DNA of 61,024 nucleotides, from NCBI GenBank assembly GCA_002070415.1, contig MWDF01000003.1, forward strand, positions 57,960-118,983, in the 5' to 3' direction. Source of the stretch: Firmicutes bacterium ADurb.Bin153. Its GTDB lineage: Bacteria > Bacillota > DTU025 > MWDF01. Both the position numbers and the translations under genes were made by a program. Positions 34,967-44,229 of this stretch are shown in pieces (within the stretch, counting starts at the first letter, position 1; each line of letters begins with the position of its first letter). The notes beneath the pieces were generated by a model. That model did no database searches and had not been told where the DNA came from. It saw only the letters and a program-made list of their open reading frames with translations.

Positions 34967-35733
34967 GGAAGCTCGGCAAGTGGGTGTACGCCGGACTGAT
35001 ATATGTGTTCATGTATCTGCCGATAGTGGTCCTAATAGTCTACTCCTTCAACGATTCCAGGTATCGCGGAAACTGGGAGGGCTTCACACTCAGATGGTAC
35101 ACGGAGCTGCTCAAGGACCGCAGCATCATGGACGCTCTTAAGAACACGATACTCATCGCCGTTCTTTCGTCCTTCGGGGCCACGGTGCTAGGCACAATGG
35201 CCGCTATAGGCATATTCGCCATGAAGCCCAAGGTAAGGAGCTTCATGGTCGACCTGACGTACCTGCCCGTCACATACCCGGAGATAGTCATCGGCGTATC
35301 GTTGTTGGCACTCTACGTCGGCATAGGATTGCCGCTGGGCTTCTGGAGCATAGTGCTGTCACACATCACCTTCTGCGTGCCGTTCGTGGTGATCGCCGTA
35401 TTACCGAAGCTGTACCAGCTCAACCCCAACCTGGAAGAAGCCGCGATGGATTTGGGGGCCACTCCTGCGCAGGCGTTCTGGAAAGTCATACTGCCCGAGA
35501 TAATGCCGGGAGTAATGACCGGTATGCTGCTTTCGTTCACGCTGTCGCTGGACGACTTCCTGATAAGCTTCTTCACTACCGGCTCGGGCGTCAATACGCT
35601 CGCGATAAAGATCTACTCCATGACAAAGGTCGGAGTGACACCGAAGATAAACGCGCTGACGACGATCATATTCGTTACGATCCTTACACTGCTGCTCGTG
35701 ATACAGGGCAGAGAGAAGAAGGTGGAAAAGTAG
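34960..35733 (+). CDS. potC: Polyamine-type ABC permease, PotC subunit
   Basis: Inner-membrane permease of 257 residues with six spans. It shows the PotC N-terminus (YLPIVVLIVYSFNDSRY), GFTLRWYTELL and the EAA loop EEAAMDLGATPAQAFWKVILP. DDFLISFFTTGSGVNTL near the end is also typical. The gene overlaps potB by 7 bases and ends 43 bases before the first potD-like gene. Confidence 0.93.
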   Translation: MVRKLGKWVYAGLIYVFMYLPIVVLIVYSFNDSRYRGNWEGFTLRWYTELLKDRSIMDALKNTILIAVLSSFGATVLGTMAAIGIFAMKPKVRSFMVDLTYLPVTYPEIVIGVSLLALYVGIGLPLGFWSIVLSHITFCVPFVVIAVLPKLYQLNPNLEEAAMDLGATPAQAFWKVILPEIMPGVMTGMLLSFTLSLDDFLISFFTTGSGVNTLAIKIYSMTKVGVTPKINALTTIIFVTILTLLLVIQGREKKVEK

Positions 35734-35776
35734 GGCGGGTCATATTCTGCGCCCACATTTGAAGAAAAGGGGGTTG

Positions 35777-36835
35777 ATGTCAGTGAAAAAGTATCTGCTG
35801 CTGACATTGGTTCTCGTCCTGGCGACAGCTCTTGCCGGCTGTGGAGGCGAGAAGCTGAACAAGCTGGGTTATTATCCCAAGCTGAACGTGTACAACTGGA
35901 GCGATTACATCGATCCTGAGGTACTCAAGGACTTCGAGGACGAATACGGTATCAGGGTGAACTACGAGAACTTCGCGACAAACGAGGAGATGCTCGCCAA
36001 GCTGAAGGCCGGCGGAACGAGCTATGACGTCCTCTTCCCGTCGGATTACATGGTCCAGGCTCTTATAGAGCTGGGGATGCTGCAGGAGCTGGATTTCGAT
36101 AACCTGGACAACTTCAAGAACATAGACCCTATGTTCAAGAACCTCTTGTTCGATCCGGAAAACAAGTACTCTGTCCCGTACTTCTGGGGAACGATGGGCA
36201 TAGTGTACGATTCGGCCAGGATACCCGAGGATATAACCAGCTGGAGGGCCCTGTGGGACGATAAGTACGCTGGCAAGATCGTGATGCTGGACTCCCCAAG
36301 GGACAGCATAGGCATCACTCTCAAGATGCTCGGCTATTCCGCCAACACGAGAGACATCGGCGAGTTGAATGAGGCGATGGCCGAGCTCATCAAGCAAAAG
36401 CCGATCGTGCGTTCCTACGAGATCGACGCCTTCAAGGACATGATGGCCTCCGGAGACGCGATAATGTCGCTCTGCTGGTCAGGGGATGCGATGCTACTAA
36501 TAAGCGAGCACCCCAACCTCTCCTACGTCATCCCCGAGGAAGGCACGAACGTATGGGTCGACTGCATGGTAGTCCCCACCGTATCCAAGCACAAGCGCGA
36601 GGCGGAGCTGTTCATAAACTACATGCTAAGGCCGGACGTGAACGCGAAGTGCGCCATCGCCATCGGCTACTCGACGGCCAACACCGAGGCGATAAAGCTA
36701 CTGCCCGAGGAAACCCAAAACGACGAGGTCGCCTACCCCAAGGGCAATGTCTGGGACAAAGGCGAGATATTCATCGACCTTGGCGAGTTCACGGTGGAGT
36801 ACGACAGGGTCTGGACCGAGATAAAGTCGAAATAG
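35777..36835 (+). CDS. potD: PotD-like polyamine-binding lipoprotein, copy 1
   Basis: Binding protein of 352 residues with a lipobox (ALAGC) near residue 20, so anchored to a membrane. NVYNWSDYIDPEVLKDFEDE starts the PotD fold, followed by the YDVLFPSDYMVQALIELGML block, VPYFWGTMGI and LCWSGDAM. The start is ATG 35777 or GTG 35783, both behind AGGGGG; they differ by two residues. It is followed by two more PotD-like genes at 36931 and 38137. The YNWSDYID form suggests binding of spermidine or putrescine. Confidence 0.92.
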   Translation: MSVKKYLLLTLVLVLATALAGCGGEKLNKLGYYPKLNVYNWSDYIDPEVLKDFEDEYGIRVNYENFATNEEMLAKLKAGGTSYDVLFPSDYMVQALIELGMLQELDFDNLDNFKNIDPMFKNLLFDPENKYSVPYFWGTMGIVYDSARIPEDITSWRALWDDKYAGKIVMLDSPRDSIGITLKMLGYSANTRDIGELNEAMAELIKQKPIVRSYEIDAFKDMMASGDAIMSLCWSGDAMLLISEHPNLSYVIPEEGTNVWVDCMVVPTVSKHKREAELFINYMLRPDVNAKCAIAIGYSTANTEAIKLLPEETQNDEVAYPKGNVWDKGEIFIDLGEFTVEYDRVWTEIKSK

Positions 36836-36930
36836 ATATCCTCGCAGCCAAAGTCGGAGACGTTCCGATAATAAGAAGAACCGTACATTGCAGCTACATA
36901 GTTTGCTGATGCATGGAGGAAGGTTGTCAA

Positions 36931-37965
36931 ATGAAGACGAGGATGATGCTGGCTTTGGCTGTCCTTGCGCTTGCCGCCCTGCTTACCGCGGGCTGCGGCA
37001 AGCAGGCAGTCGTCAATGTCTACAACTGGGGAGATTACATGGACCCGGCGGTCCTTGAGGCTTTCGAGAAGGAAACCAAGATCAAGGTCATCTACGACGT
37101 CTACTCGACGAACGAGGAGCTTCTAGCCAAGCTCAAGGCAGGCGGCACCAACTATGACGTCGTGATTCCGAGCACGAACATGCTCGAGGTGTTCCTCGCC
37201 CAGGACCTGATCTCGGAGCTAGACCTCGGCAAGATACCCAATTTCAAGAACCTTGACCCCCAGTTCACGGACCTTGTGAGCGATCCCGGTAACAAGTACT
37301 CCGTACCCTACTTCTGGGGCACCATTGGAATACTTTATAACGCGAAGACGATCGGCTCCGACATCGACAGCTGGCGCGCGATGTTCGACCCCAAGTATTC
37401 GGGCAAGATCATCATGTTCGACTCGGTGAGGGACACGATAGGCGTGACCCTTAAGATGCTGGGCTATTCCCTCAACAGCACCGACCCCGAACAGCTCGCC
37501 GAAGTCGAGCGTCTGTTGATCGAGCAGAAGGAGCTAATACACTCCTACACGGTGGACGCGTACGAAGACCCACTGCTCGCAGGCGACGCATGGCTTTCGA
37601 TGGCATGGTCCGGTGACGCTTTCAAGGTGATCGCCGAGAATCCCGACTTCAAATACGTCATCCCCAAGGAGGGGACGAACGTCTGGGTCGATTCGATGGC
37701 GATCCCCAAGTCCGCGAAGAACAAGGACGCCGCTTACAAGTTCATCGATTTCATACTCAAACCCGAGATAGGAGCCCAGCTGGCACAATATCTCGGCTAC
37801 TCAACCCCCAACAAGGAAGCGCAGGCGCTGCTGCCTGAGGGCGTAAGGGACAACCCTGTAATCTATCCTACGGGCAACGTTTTCGAGATGAACGACGTCC
37901 AAGTCGACATCAAGGAAGCGACGGAGCTCTACGACAGGATATGGACCGAGATAAAATCCAACTGA
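36931..37965 (+). CDS. potD: PotD-like polyamine-binding lipoprotein, copy 2
   Basis: Binding protein of 344 residues, clearly a paralogue of the gene before it, with lipobox LTAGC. It has VNVYNWGDYMDPAVLEAFEK, GGTNYDVVIPSTNMLEVF, VPYFWGTIGILYN and SMAWSGDAFKVI. The ATG at 36931 has GGAGG 11 bases upstream. Changes in the pocket region (YNWGDYMD against YNWSDYID, PSTNM against PSDYM) suggest a different or wider ligand. A terminator follows. Confidence 0.92.
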   Translation: MKTRMMLALAVLALAALLTAGCGKQAVVNVYNWGDYMDPAVLEAFEKETKIKVIYDVYSTNEELLAKLKAGGTNYDVVIPSTNMLEVFLAQDLISELDLGKIPNFKNLDPQFTDLVSDPGNKYSVPYFWGTIGILYNAKTIGSDIDSWRAMFDPKYSGKIIMFDSVRDTIGVTLKMLGYSLNSTDPEQLAEVERLLIEQKELIHSYTVDAYEDPLLAGDAWLSMAWSGDAFKVIAENPDFKYVIPKEGTNVWVDSMAIPKSAKNKDAAYKFIDFILKPEIGAQLAQYLGYSTPNKEAQALLPEGVRDNPVIYPTGNVFEMNDVQVDIKEATELYDRIWTEIKSN

Positions 37966-37974
37966 CGCAAGGCA

Positions 37975-38000
37975 CGGGCGGCCCGACGGCCGCCCGATTT
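37975..38000 (+). terminator. Terminator after the second potD-like gene
   Basis: A perfect 9-bp GC stem (37975-37983 with 37988-37996, 4-base loop) followed by ATTTCATTT. It would end the potABCD-potD transcript before the third copy. Confidence 0.8.
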
Positions 38001-38056
38001 CATTTCATAAGGCCGAAATTCCGTGCCGTTGACTATCCAGGTCGCATTCCACTTTC

Positions 38057-38065
38057 TGTTATAAT
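38057..38065 (+). promoter_or_regulatory. Extended -10 promoter of the third potD-like gene
   Basis: TGTTATAAT, an extended -10 with perfect hexamer, lies 72 bases before the TTG start. A TTGACT is present but 25 bases away, too far to be its -35. With the terminator at 37975 this makes the third copy a separate transcription unit. Confidence 0.55.
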
Positions 38066-38136
38066 CTGAACATGGCGATGAACGGCACTTATCGTCGTTT
38101 CTCGATATAAATCATAACGGAAGGCGGTCGATCCCA

Positions 38137-39189
38137 TTGAGATCCCGGTACCTGATAATACTCCTGGTCGTAATACTCGTGTTCGCTGCCCTGTTCGCCG
38201 CGTACAAACTCGGCTATTTCGGCAAGAAGGCGACTCTTAGCGTCTATAACTTCGGCGAGTACGTAGACCCTTCGGTGATAGAGGAATTCGAGAAGAAGTA
38301 CGATATCAAGGTGGTCTATGAGACATATTCGACGAACGAGGAGATGCTGGCGAAGATGAAAGCCGGCGGCAACGCCTACGACGTGATCTTCCCGAGCGCA
38401 TACATGCTCGAGGTCCTTATCGCTGAGGGCATGCTGTCCCCGCTGGACCATGACAAGATCCCGAACTACGCCAACATAGATCCCATGTTCAAGGGGCTTT
38501 CGTGCGACCCCGAGGACAAGTACTCCGCCCCCTATTTCTGGGGCACGGTCGGCATACTCTACAACTCGGACCTGGTTGACGATACTGTGGACAGCTGGTG
38601 GGCCCTGCACAACCTTAAGTACTTCGGAAAGGTCATCATGTTCGACAGCATGAGGGACACGATAGGCCTAACCCTGAAGATGCTGGGATACTCGATGAAC
38701 AGCATAGACCCGGGCGAGATAGACCAGGCCAAGGAAGTGCTCATAAGGCAGAAGCCCATGGTCCGCTCCTACGAGATCGACGCATACAAGGATTCCCTGC
38801 TGTCCGGCGACGCGGTCATGTCGATGGCATGGTCCGGGGACGCGTTCATGATCATATCCGAGCATCCCGAGTTCAAATACGTTATCCCCAAGGAAGGCAC
38901 GGGCGTCTGGGTGGACTACATGGCGATCCCGGCCGATTCCAAGAACAAGGAATATGCCCAGAAGTTCATAGATTTCATGCTCAGCCCCGAGATAGGCCTG
39001 AAGAACACACTCGCGGTTGGCTATTCTACCCCGAACGATGCGGTCAAGGGGCTCCTGCCCGAGGCGACAAGGGACAACAAGGCGGCCTATCCGGACGGGA
39101 ACGTCTTCGAGGGAAGCGAGTTCGGCAAGGACCTGAAGGAGGCAACGGAGCTGTACGACCAGGCATGGACGGAGATAAAGTCCAAATAG
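38137..39189 (+). CDS. potD: PotD-like binding protein, copy 3, without lipobox
   Basis: Binding protein of 350 residues, paralogous to the two before it: SVYNFGEYVDPSVIEEFEKK, the GGNAYDVIFPSAYMLEVLIA block, APYFWGTVGILYN and SMAWSGDAFMII. Unlike those, it has no Cys at the signal end. Residues 4-24 are hydrophobic and run into YKLGYFGKKATL without a clear cleavage site, so a membrane-anchored form is likely. The TTG start follows GGAAGGCGG. Its own promoter and terminator suggest separate control. Confidence 0.9.
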   Translation: MRSRYLIILLVVILVFAALFAAYKLGYFGKKATLSVYNFGEYVDPSVIEEFEKKYDIKVVYETYSTNEEMLAKMKAGGNAYDVIFPSAYMLEVLIAEGMLSPLDHDKIPNYANIDPMFKGLSCDPEDKYSAPYFWGTVGILYNSDLVDDTVDSWWALHNLKYFGKVIMFDSMRDTIGLTLKMLGYSMNSIDPGEIDQAKEVLIRQKPMVRSYEIDAYKDSLLSGDAVMSMAWSGDAFMIISEHPEFKYVIPKEGTGVWVDYMAIPADSKNKEYAQKFIDFMLSPEIGLKNTLAVGYSTPNDAVKGLLPEATRDNKAAYPDGNVFEGSEFGKDLKEATELYDQAWTEIKSK

Positions 39190-39212
39190 GCCCACATCGA
39201 CGAGGTTGGCGG

Positions 39213-39246
39213 CAAAGGGCGGGAGGAATCCCGCCCTTTGCCTTTG
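39213..39246 (+). terminator. Terminator after the third potD-like gene
   Basis: A perfect 12-bp stem (39213-39224 with 39229-39240) with a GGAA tetraloop, followed by CCTTTG. Confidence 0.8.
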
Positions 39247-39296
39247 AATAACAATATGCAATGACGGACTCGATTCAATCGGGAGGTGAAACAATC

Positions 39297-40217
39297 ATGC
39301 TTTCAGCATACAAGCTCGCCGATGGCAGATGGGTCCAATCCGCAGAGGAGGAGGCGCAGTGGATTAGGCTCATCAACCCATCCGAAGACGAGCTGCAGCT
39401 GGTATCGTCGAAACACGGCATCGGTATGGACGACCTTAAGGCGGGCCTGGACGATCTGGAACTTCCCCGGTACGAGGAGAACGACGGCTATGACATGCTC
39501 TATATCAACACCTCAAGGCTCGTGGAGGATGCCAGCTGGAAGATAGCGACCGTAGGGATCGCGGTCAAGCGGAATCTGACGGTTACGATATCGAACCATG
39601 AGACGGAGCTGATCGGGGAGTTCAAGGACGCCAGGTTCAAATGCTCCGACGATTGCGCCGGCAAGGACGTAGTGCTTCAATTGCTTCTCAGGTCGACGAA
39701 CCTATGCATAAGAGACTTGCACATAATCGAACAAAAGAACGCCGAACTAGAGAAGAAGCTCGGATACGCAATGAAGAACTCCCTGATATTCAACTTCCTA
39801 TCCCTGGAGAAGTCCCTCGTCTACCTCAGGACAGCCGTGACCGGTAACCAGACGATACTCGACAAGCCAGCTACCATGAAATGGTTGACGGACGACCCCA
39901 AGAGGGCGGCGCTGTTCGACGACGTCGTGATAGAGAACAGGCAGGCCTGCGACATGGCAGGCATATACACCGACATAATGAGCAACACCATGGATGCTTT
40001 CGCGTCGATCATAAACAACAACCTGAACGTCGTGATGAAGTTTTTGACGTCCGTAACGCTCGTCCTGGCCGTCCCATCGATAATCTCCGGCATATTCGGC
40101 ATGAACGTACCGGGCCCGTGGACCAGCCATCCCTATTCGTTCATACTCATACTCGCCTTAGCCCTGGTGCTTACCGTAGCGGCGGTATTCGTCATGATCA
40201 AGAAGAGGCTGTTCTGA
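39297..40217 (+). CDS. corA: CorA-family magnesium/cobalt transporter
   Basis: Protein of 306 residues that forms a pentameric divalent-cation channel. The N-terminal cytoplasmic domain is followed by a long helix, two C-terminal spans and the selectivity motif GMN (FGMNVPG, near residue 270). The chain ends in the basic MIKKRLF. The length is in the range of short CorA proteins. The ATG at 39297 has GGGAGGTG upstream; a longer reading has no ribosome site. Single gene, convergent with the peptide transporter operon. Confidence 0.92.
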   Translation: MLSAYKLADGRWVQSAEEEAQWIRLINPSEDELQLVSSKHGIGMDDLKAGLDDLELPRYEENDGYDMLYINTSRLVEDASWKIATVGIAVKRNLTVTISNHETELIGEFKDARFKCSDDCAGKDVVLQLLLRSTNLCIRDLHIIEQKNAELEKKLGYAMKNSLIFNFLSLEKSLVYLRTAVTGNQTILDKPATMKWLTDDPKRAALFDDVVIENRQACDMAGIYTDIMSNTMDAFASIINNNLNVVMKFLTSVTLVLAVPSIISGIFGMNVPGPWTSHPYSFILILALALVLTVAAVFVMIKKRLF

Positions 40218-40300
40218 CAAGGAAAAGGAGGCGCGCCCCTTTGGTTATGCGCATCCTTATGCTTTGGCCCTGTGACGCTAGGATCACGAACGGCTTCAGT

Positions 40301-41293
40301 TCATCGCTTTCCTTCCAGGTGGCACCATACCGAGCGCCCCTTGCCGTCCTCCGTCATGACGGGCTCCCTTTCTGAGCATACCGGCATCGCAAATCGGCAC
40401 CTGGGATGGAAGCGGCACCCCGTGGGCGGATTGAGCGGGCTGGGCACTTCGCCGCCGAGCAGCGCCTTGGCCTTGCGCTTCTTCGGGTCGAAGCCCGGCA
40501 CCGCGGCCATAAGTGCCTTGGTATAGGGGTGGCGCGGGTCTTCGAATATCACCTCGGAAGGTCCTATCTCCACCAGCTTGCCCAGGTACATCACAGCCAC
40601 CCTGTCGCTTACGTGCCTGACCAGGGCGAGGTTGTGCGCTATGAAGAGGTACGTGAGCCCCAGCTTCGCCTGCAGGTCCATCAGAAGGTTGATTATATGG
40701 GCGTGTACCGACACGTCCAGCGAGGAGACGGGCTCGTCGCATACGATGAACTTGGGCTCCAGCGCCAGCGCCCTAGCTATGCCTATCCTCTGCCTCTGAC
40801 CGCCCGAGAACTGTCCTGGCAGGCAGCCTGCGTCCATCTCGGTAAGGCCCACCATCTCCAGCAGCCCCATGGCCTTACGCCTTATCTCCTCCCTGCTGCC
40901 CCTCCTGTTTATGAGGAGCGGCTCCTCCACCACTTCCAGGGCGGTGAGCCTTGGCGAGAGCGAGGAATACGGGTCCTGGAATATCATCTGGGCCGCAAGC
41001 CTTGCCCTCCTGAGCTTACTTTGCTGCATGCCCACGAGCTCTTCACCATCGAATCTGATGCTCCCGGACGTGGGCTCGAGCATCCTAAGCAGCATGCTTG
41101 CGAGGGTCGTCTTCCCGCAGCCGCTCTCCCCCACCAGTCCGAGCGTCTCGCCCTTCTTGATCTCAAACGACACGTCGTCCACGGCGCTTACGTGTCCCGA
41201 AGGCCTGAAAAGGGCGCCGGCCCAGACCGGGAAGGACTTGCTCAGCTTCTCGACTACGAATAGGTCCTCAAGGCCCCTGGTCCTGTCCTCCAT
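40301..41293 (-). CDS. Dipeptide/oligopeptide ABC transporter ATPase (DppF/OppF type)
   Basis: Cytoplasmic ATPase of 330 residues with Walker A GESGCGKTT, MIFQDPYSSLSPR, the signature FSGGQRQRIGIARAL, Walker B FIVCDEPVSSLDV and the C-terminal oligo_HPY zone (HPYTKALMAAVPG, CRFHPRCRFA with conserved cysteines). The N-terminal insert VWAGALFRPSGHVSAVDDVSF marks the DppF/OppF half. It begins just before the stop of the preceding dppD-type gene. It is the last gene of the operon. Confidence 0.93.
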   Translation of the reverse strand: MEDRTRGLEDLFVVEKLSKSFPVWAGALFRPSGHVSAVDDVSFEIKKGETLGLVGESGCGKTTLASMLLRMLEPTSGSIRFDGEELVGMQQSKLRRARLAAQMIFQDPYSSLSPRLTALEVVEEPLLINRRGSREEIRRKAMGLLEMVGLTEMDAGCLPGQFSGGQRQRIGIARALALEPKFIVCDEPVSSLDVSVHAHIINLLMDLQAKLGLTYLFIAHNLALVRHVSDRVAVMYLGKLVEIGPSEVIFEDPRHPYTKALMAAVPGFDPKKRKAKALLGGEVPSPLNPPTGCRFHPRCRFAMPVCSEREPVMTEDGKGRSVWCHLEGKR

Positions 41294-42295
41294 CTAGGCT
41301 CCCCCCTCCCCTTTGTACTTCAAGCAGCGCACCGTGCGCCCGCCCATCTCTATGAGCTCGGGGTGTACGTGCCTGCAGTCCTCGAACGCCTGGTCGCACC
41401 TCGGATGGAACCTGCAGCCAGCCGCCCTTTGAGTTGGGTGGGGCACCGTGCCGGGTATCTGGTAGAGCCTCTCTCCCCTGCCTACTTTGATGTCGGGCAT
41501 GGCCCGCATCAGCCCCGATGTGTACGGGTGCAGCGGTTCTTCGTACAGGGCCTCCACCGGTGCTTCCTCCACGATCTCGCCGCAGTACATCACCATCACC
41601 CGCTTGGCCACCTCCGCCACGACGGCAAGGTCGTGCGTCACGAGCAGGAGCGCCATACCCATCTCCTTCTGGATCCTGTCGATCAGCTCCAGCACCTGGG
41701 CCTGTATCGTAACGTCCAGCGCCGTGGTGGGCTCGTCGGCGATCAGCAGCGCCGGCTTCAGCGCCACGGCCATTGCGATCAGGACCCTCTGCCTCATGCC
41801 CCCCGACAATTGGTGGGGGTATTCCCTCGAGCGCCTTTCCGGCTCGGGGATTCCCACCTTCGCCAGCATCTCGCAGGCCGCCCTCGCGGCGTCATCGTCT
41901 CTCATCCTCTTGTGTATCCTGTATACCTCTGCGATCTGGTCGCCTATCGTGAACACAGGGTTCAGCGCCGTCATCGGGTCCTGGAATATCATGCTGGCCC
42001 TGTCCCCCCTTATGCCCTGCATCTGGGAGTCCGTCATAAGCTGCAGTTCCTTTCCGTCGAACTCCAACTTGTCCGCCCCGTTGCATCCGGGAAGGTCCAG
42101 CAGCCTCATGATCGAAAGGGCCGTTATGCTCTTTCCGCACCCGCTCTCGCCCACGAGCGCCACTGAGTCGCCCTTGCTTATCCTCATGTCGACGCCGGTC
42201 ACGACCGGCATGTAGCCGTTCTCGGTGGCGAAGCCGACGTGCAGGTTCTGTATGTCGAGGAGGACGCCGCCTACGCTGCTGTTTTCGTCACGCAT
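41294..42295 (-). CDS. Dipeptide/oligopeptide ABC transporter ATPase (DppD/OppD type)
   Basis: Cytoplasmic ATPase of 333 residues with Walker A GESGCGKSI, MIFQDPMTALNPVFTIGDQI, the signature LSGGMRQRVLIAMAL-like block, Walker B LLIADEPTTALDVT, and the C-terminal oligo_HPY region (HPYTSGLMRAMPD, CRFHPRCDQAFEDC). Cysteines in the tail may bind an iron-sulphur cluster as in some DppD proteins. It overlaps the permease gene before it by 8 bases. Confidence 0.93.
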   Translation of the reverse strand: MRDENSSVGGVLLDIQNLHVGFATENGYMPVVTGVDMRISKGDSVALVGESGCGKSITALSIMRLLDLPGCNGADKLEFDGKELQLMTDSQMQGIRGDRASMIFQDPMTALNPVFTIGDQIAEVYRIHKRMRDDDAARAACEMLAKVGIPEPERRSREYPHQLSGGMRQRVLIAMAVALKPALLIADEPTTALDVTIQAQVLELIDRIQKEMGMALLLVTHDLAVVAEVAKRVMVMYCGEIVEEAPVEALYEEPLHPYTSGLMRAMPDIKVGRGERLYQIPGTVPHPTQRAAGCRFHPRCDQAFEDCRHVHPELIEMGGRTVRCLKYKGEGGA

Positions 42296-43217
42296 CGGCC
42301 CGCCCCCCTTTCGGCCCCGCGGGCACGGGGCAGAAGCTCCTGTCCCCGACCAGCTTGCCGTAGAGCTTCTGCATAAGCCTCATCTGCCTGACCCTCGGGT
42401 TCACCAGCTCCTCCAGCGCGTATCCAACGAGCATGAAGCCTATTACGGTCACGAAGATGGTAAGGCCCGGAGGCAGCACCCACCACCATGCCTTAAGCAG
42501 CAGCCCGTGGTTGGCCTGGGCCTCGTACAGCATCTTTCCCCAGCTTATGGCCTTGGGATCTCCGAATCCGAGGAAGCTTAGGCCCGCCTCGGCCACCATC
42601 ACGCCAGCCGCCGCGAGTACTCCAGATACGATGAGCAGCGGGGACACTTCCGGAAGTATGTGCCTGAACATGACATACGGCCTGCTCGCCCCAGCGAGTT
42701 CGGCGGCCGCGATGTACTTCTGGCTCTTCAGGCTGAGCACCTGGGCCCTTACCGTCCTTGCCATGCCCGTCCAGCCCAGGAGGGTGAATATTATTATTAT
42801 CATGTAGAATTGGGTGCCTATGTACGTCGCTATCAGGATCATAAGCGGCAGCGACGGTATCGTCATCAGCACGTCGACCGCTCGCATGATCGCGGTGTCG
42901 AACCAGCCTCCCAGGTAGCCCGCCATCATCCCGAGCACGGCCCCCAGCAGGGTCGAGCTGATGCCAGTGGAAAGGCCGACTATCAAGGAGATCCTCGCTC
43001 CGTAGATCAGCTTCGAGAGTATGTCGTTGCCCACATGGTCCGTGCCGAGCAGGTGCTCCCCGGAAGGTGCCAGCCTTGGCATGTCCCTGTCGAACAGGTC
43101 GTACGGGTCATAGGGCGCGATCCATTTCGCCCCGAGGGCGACCAGCGCCATCAGCAGCACTATGACCAGGCCTATCCTGCCGGTGGGGTGTTTAGCTATC
43201 CCTTTGATAAATCTCAT
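42288..43217 (-). CDS. Dipeptide/oligopeptide ABC permease (DppC type)
   Basis: Inner-membrane permease of 309 residues with six spans. GTDHVGNDILSKLIYGARISL is the DppC/OppC landmark (GTDxxGRDxxSRxxYGxRxSL). The EAA loop reads AAELAGASRPYVMFRHILPE. The ATG is preceded by GGAGGGTGGGGGG. The C-terminal tail after the last span (about 40 residues, ending RSFCPVPAGPKGGRADA) is longer than usual. Confidence 0.93.
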   Translation of the reverse strand: MRFIKGIAKHPTGRIGLVIVLLMALVALGAKWIAPYDPYDLFDRDMPRLAPSGEHLLGTDHVGNDILSKLIYGARISLIVGLSTGISSTLLGAVLGMMAGYLGGWFDTAIMRAVDVLMTIPSLPLMILIATYIGTQFYMIIIIFTLLGWTGMARTVRAQVLSLKSQKYIAAAELAGASRPYVMFRHILPEVSPLLIVSGVLAAAGVMVAEAGLSFLGFGDPKAISWGKMLYEAQANHGLLLKAWWWVLPPGLTIFVTVIGFMLVGYALEELVNPRVRQMRLMQKLYGKLVGDRSFCPVPAGPKGGRADA

Positions 43218-43229
43218 CCCCCCACCCTC

Positions 43230-44198
43230 CTATTCCAGCTTCACGCGCGGGTCCAGCTTCGCGTACACCAGGTCGGTGAGGAAGTTGGCCGTCACGGTAA
43301 CGGTCGCAAGTATCAGCATCACGCCTTGCATCAGAGGATAATCGAAGCTCCTTGACGCTTCGATCATCAACAGCCCCATGCCGTCCCAGGAGAAGATCGT
43401 CTCGATCACCACAGCTCCCCCTATGACTCCCGCAAGGTTCATGCCGATGCTTGTCACCAAAGGTAGCGTGGCGTTCTTGAAAGCGTGCCTGTACAGCACC
43501 GACGCGGGCGAGGCCCCCTTGGCCTTGGCCGTCCTAATGAAGTCCTGGCCTATTATCCTCACCATGCTGTTCCTTACGAGCACGGCATAGCTTATCACGC
43601 CCGGGAACGCCATCGTGAACACCGGCATGACCGCGTGCTTGGCCACGCTCGCTATCATCTCGGGCGACATCATGGCAAGGCCTCTTTCCATCATGCCGAA
43701 CGGGGGGAGCCATCTGAGGGTGAAGCCGAATATGAGGATGAGTATCATCGCGAACCAGAAACTGGGAACCGCCGTCATCACTATCGCCGCCGACAGGAGT
43801 GCCGAGTCCGCGAAGCGCCCGCGCTTCCAGGCGGCGTAGCATCCGTACAGTATGCCGCCGATTATCGATATGAGCTTGGCGGATACCGTCAGCACGAGTG
43901 TCCAGGGTATCTTGCTTGCGATGACTTCGATAACGGGCCTCCTATATGAGAACGACATGCCCAGATTGCCCTTGGACAGTTCTGCAAGGTATGTCACGAA
44001 CTGTCCGAACAGGGGCTTGTCGAGCCCGTACTGCGCCCTTATCTCCTGCTTCATCTCCGGCGTGAGCCTGGGGTCCTCGACAAGGTGCCTGGCCGGATCG
44101 CCGGAGACCACCCTGGGCAGGAAGAAGTTCAGGGTGAGCACGACTGCCATTATGAGGATTATCTGCGCAAGCCTTTTAACAAAATAGGCGAAACTCAT
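43230..44198 (-). CDS. Dipeptide/oligopeptide ABC permease (DppB type)
   Basis: Inner-membrane permease of 322 residues with six spans, starting YFVKRLAQIILIMAVVLTL and followed by the DppB-type periplasmic region (DPRLTPEMKQEIRAQYGLDK). The EAA loop reads RTAKAKGASPASVLYRHAFKN. It follows the binding-protein gene after 31 bases and precedes the dppC-type gene by 12. Confidence 0.93.
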   Translation of the reverse strand: MSFAYFVKRLAQIILIMAVVLTLNFFLPRVVSGDPARHLVEDPRLTPEMKQEIRAQYGLDKPLFGQFVTYLAELSKGNLGMSFSYRRPVIEVIASKIPWTLVLTVSAKLISIIGGILYGCYAAWKRGRFADSALLSAAIVMTAVPSFWFAMILILIFGFTLRWLPPFGMMERGLAMMSPEMIASVAKHAVMPVFTMAFPGVISYAVLVRNSMVRIIGQDFIRTAKAKGASPASVLYRHAFKNATLPLVTSIGMNLAGVIGGAVVIETIFSWDGMGLLMIEASRSFDYPLMQGVMLILATVTVTANFLTDLVYAKLDPRVKLE

Positions 44199-44229
44199 AC
44201 CCTTTCCTTTCCCAGGTCCCCGAAGCTCG

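Noticed and set aside
38668..39294. Minus-strand open frame of 208 codons opposite the third potD-like gene
   Set aside because: Shadow of the potD coding frame; no ribosome site and no recognisable fold.
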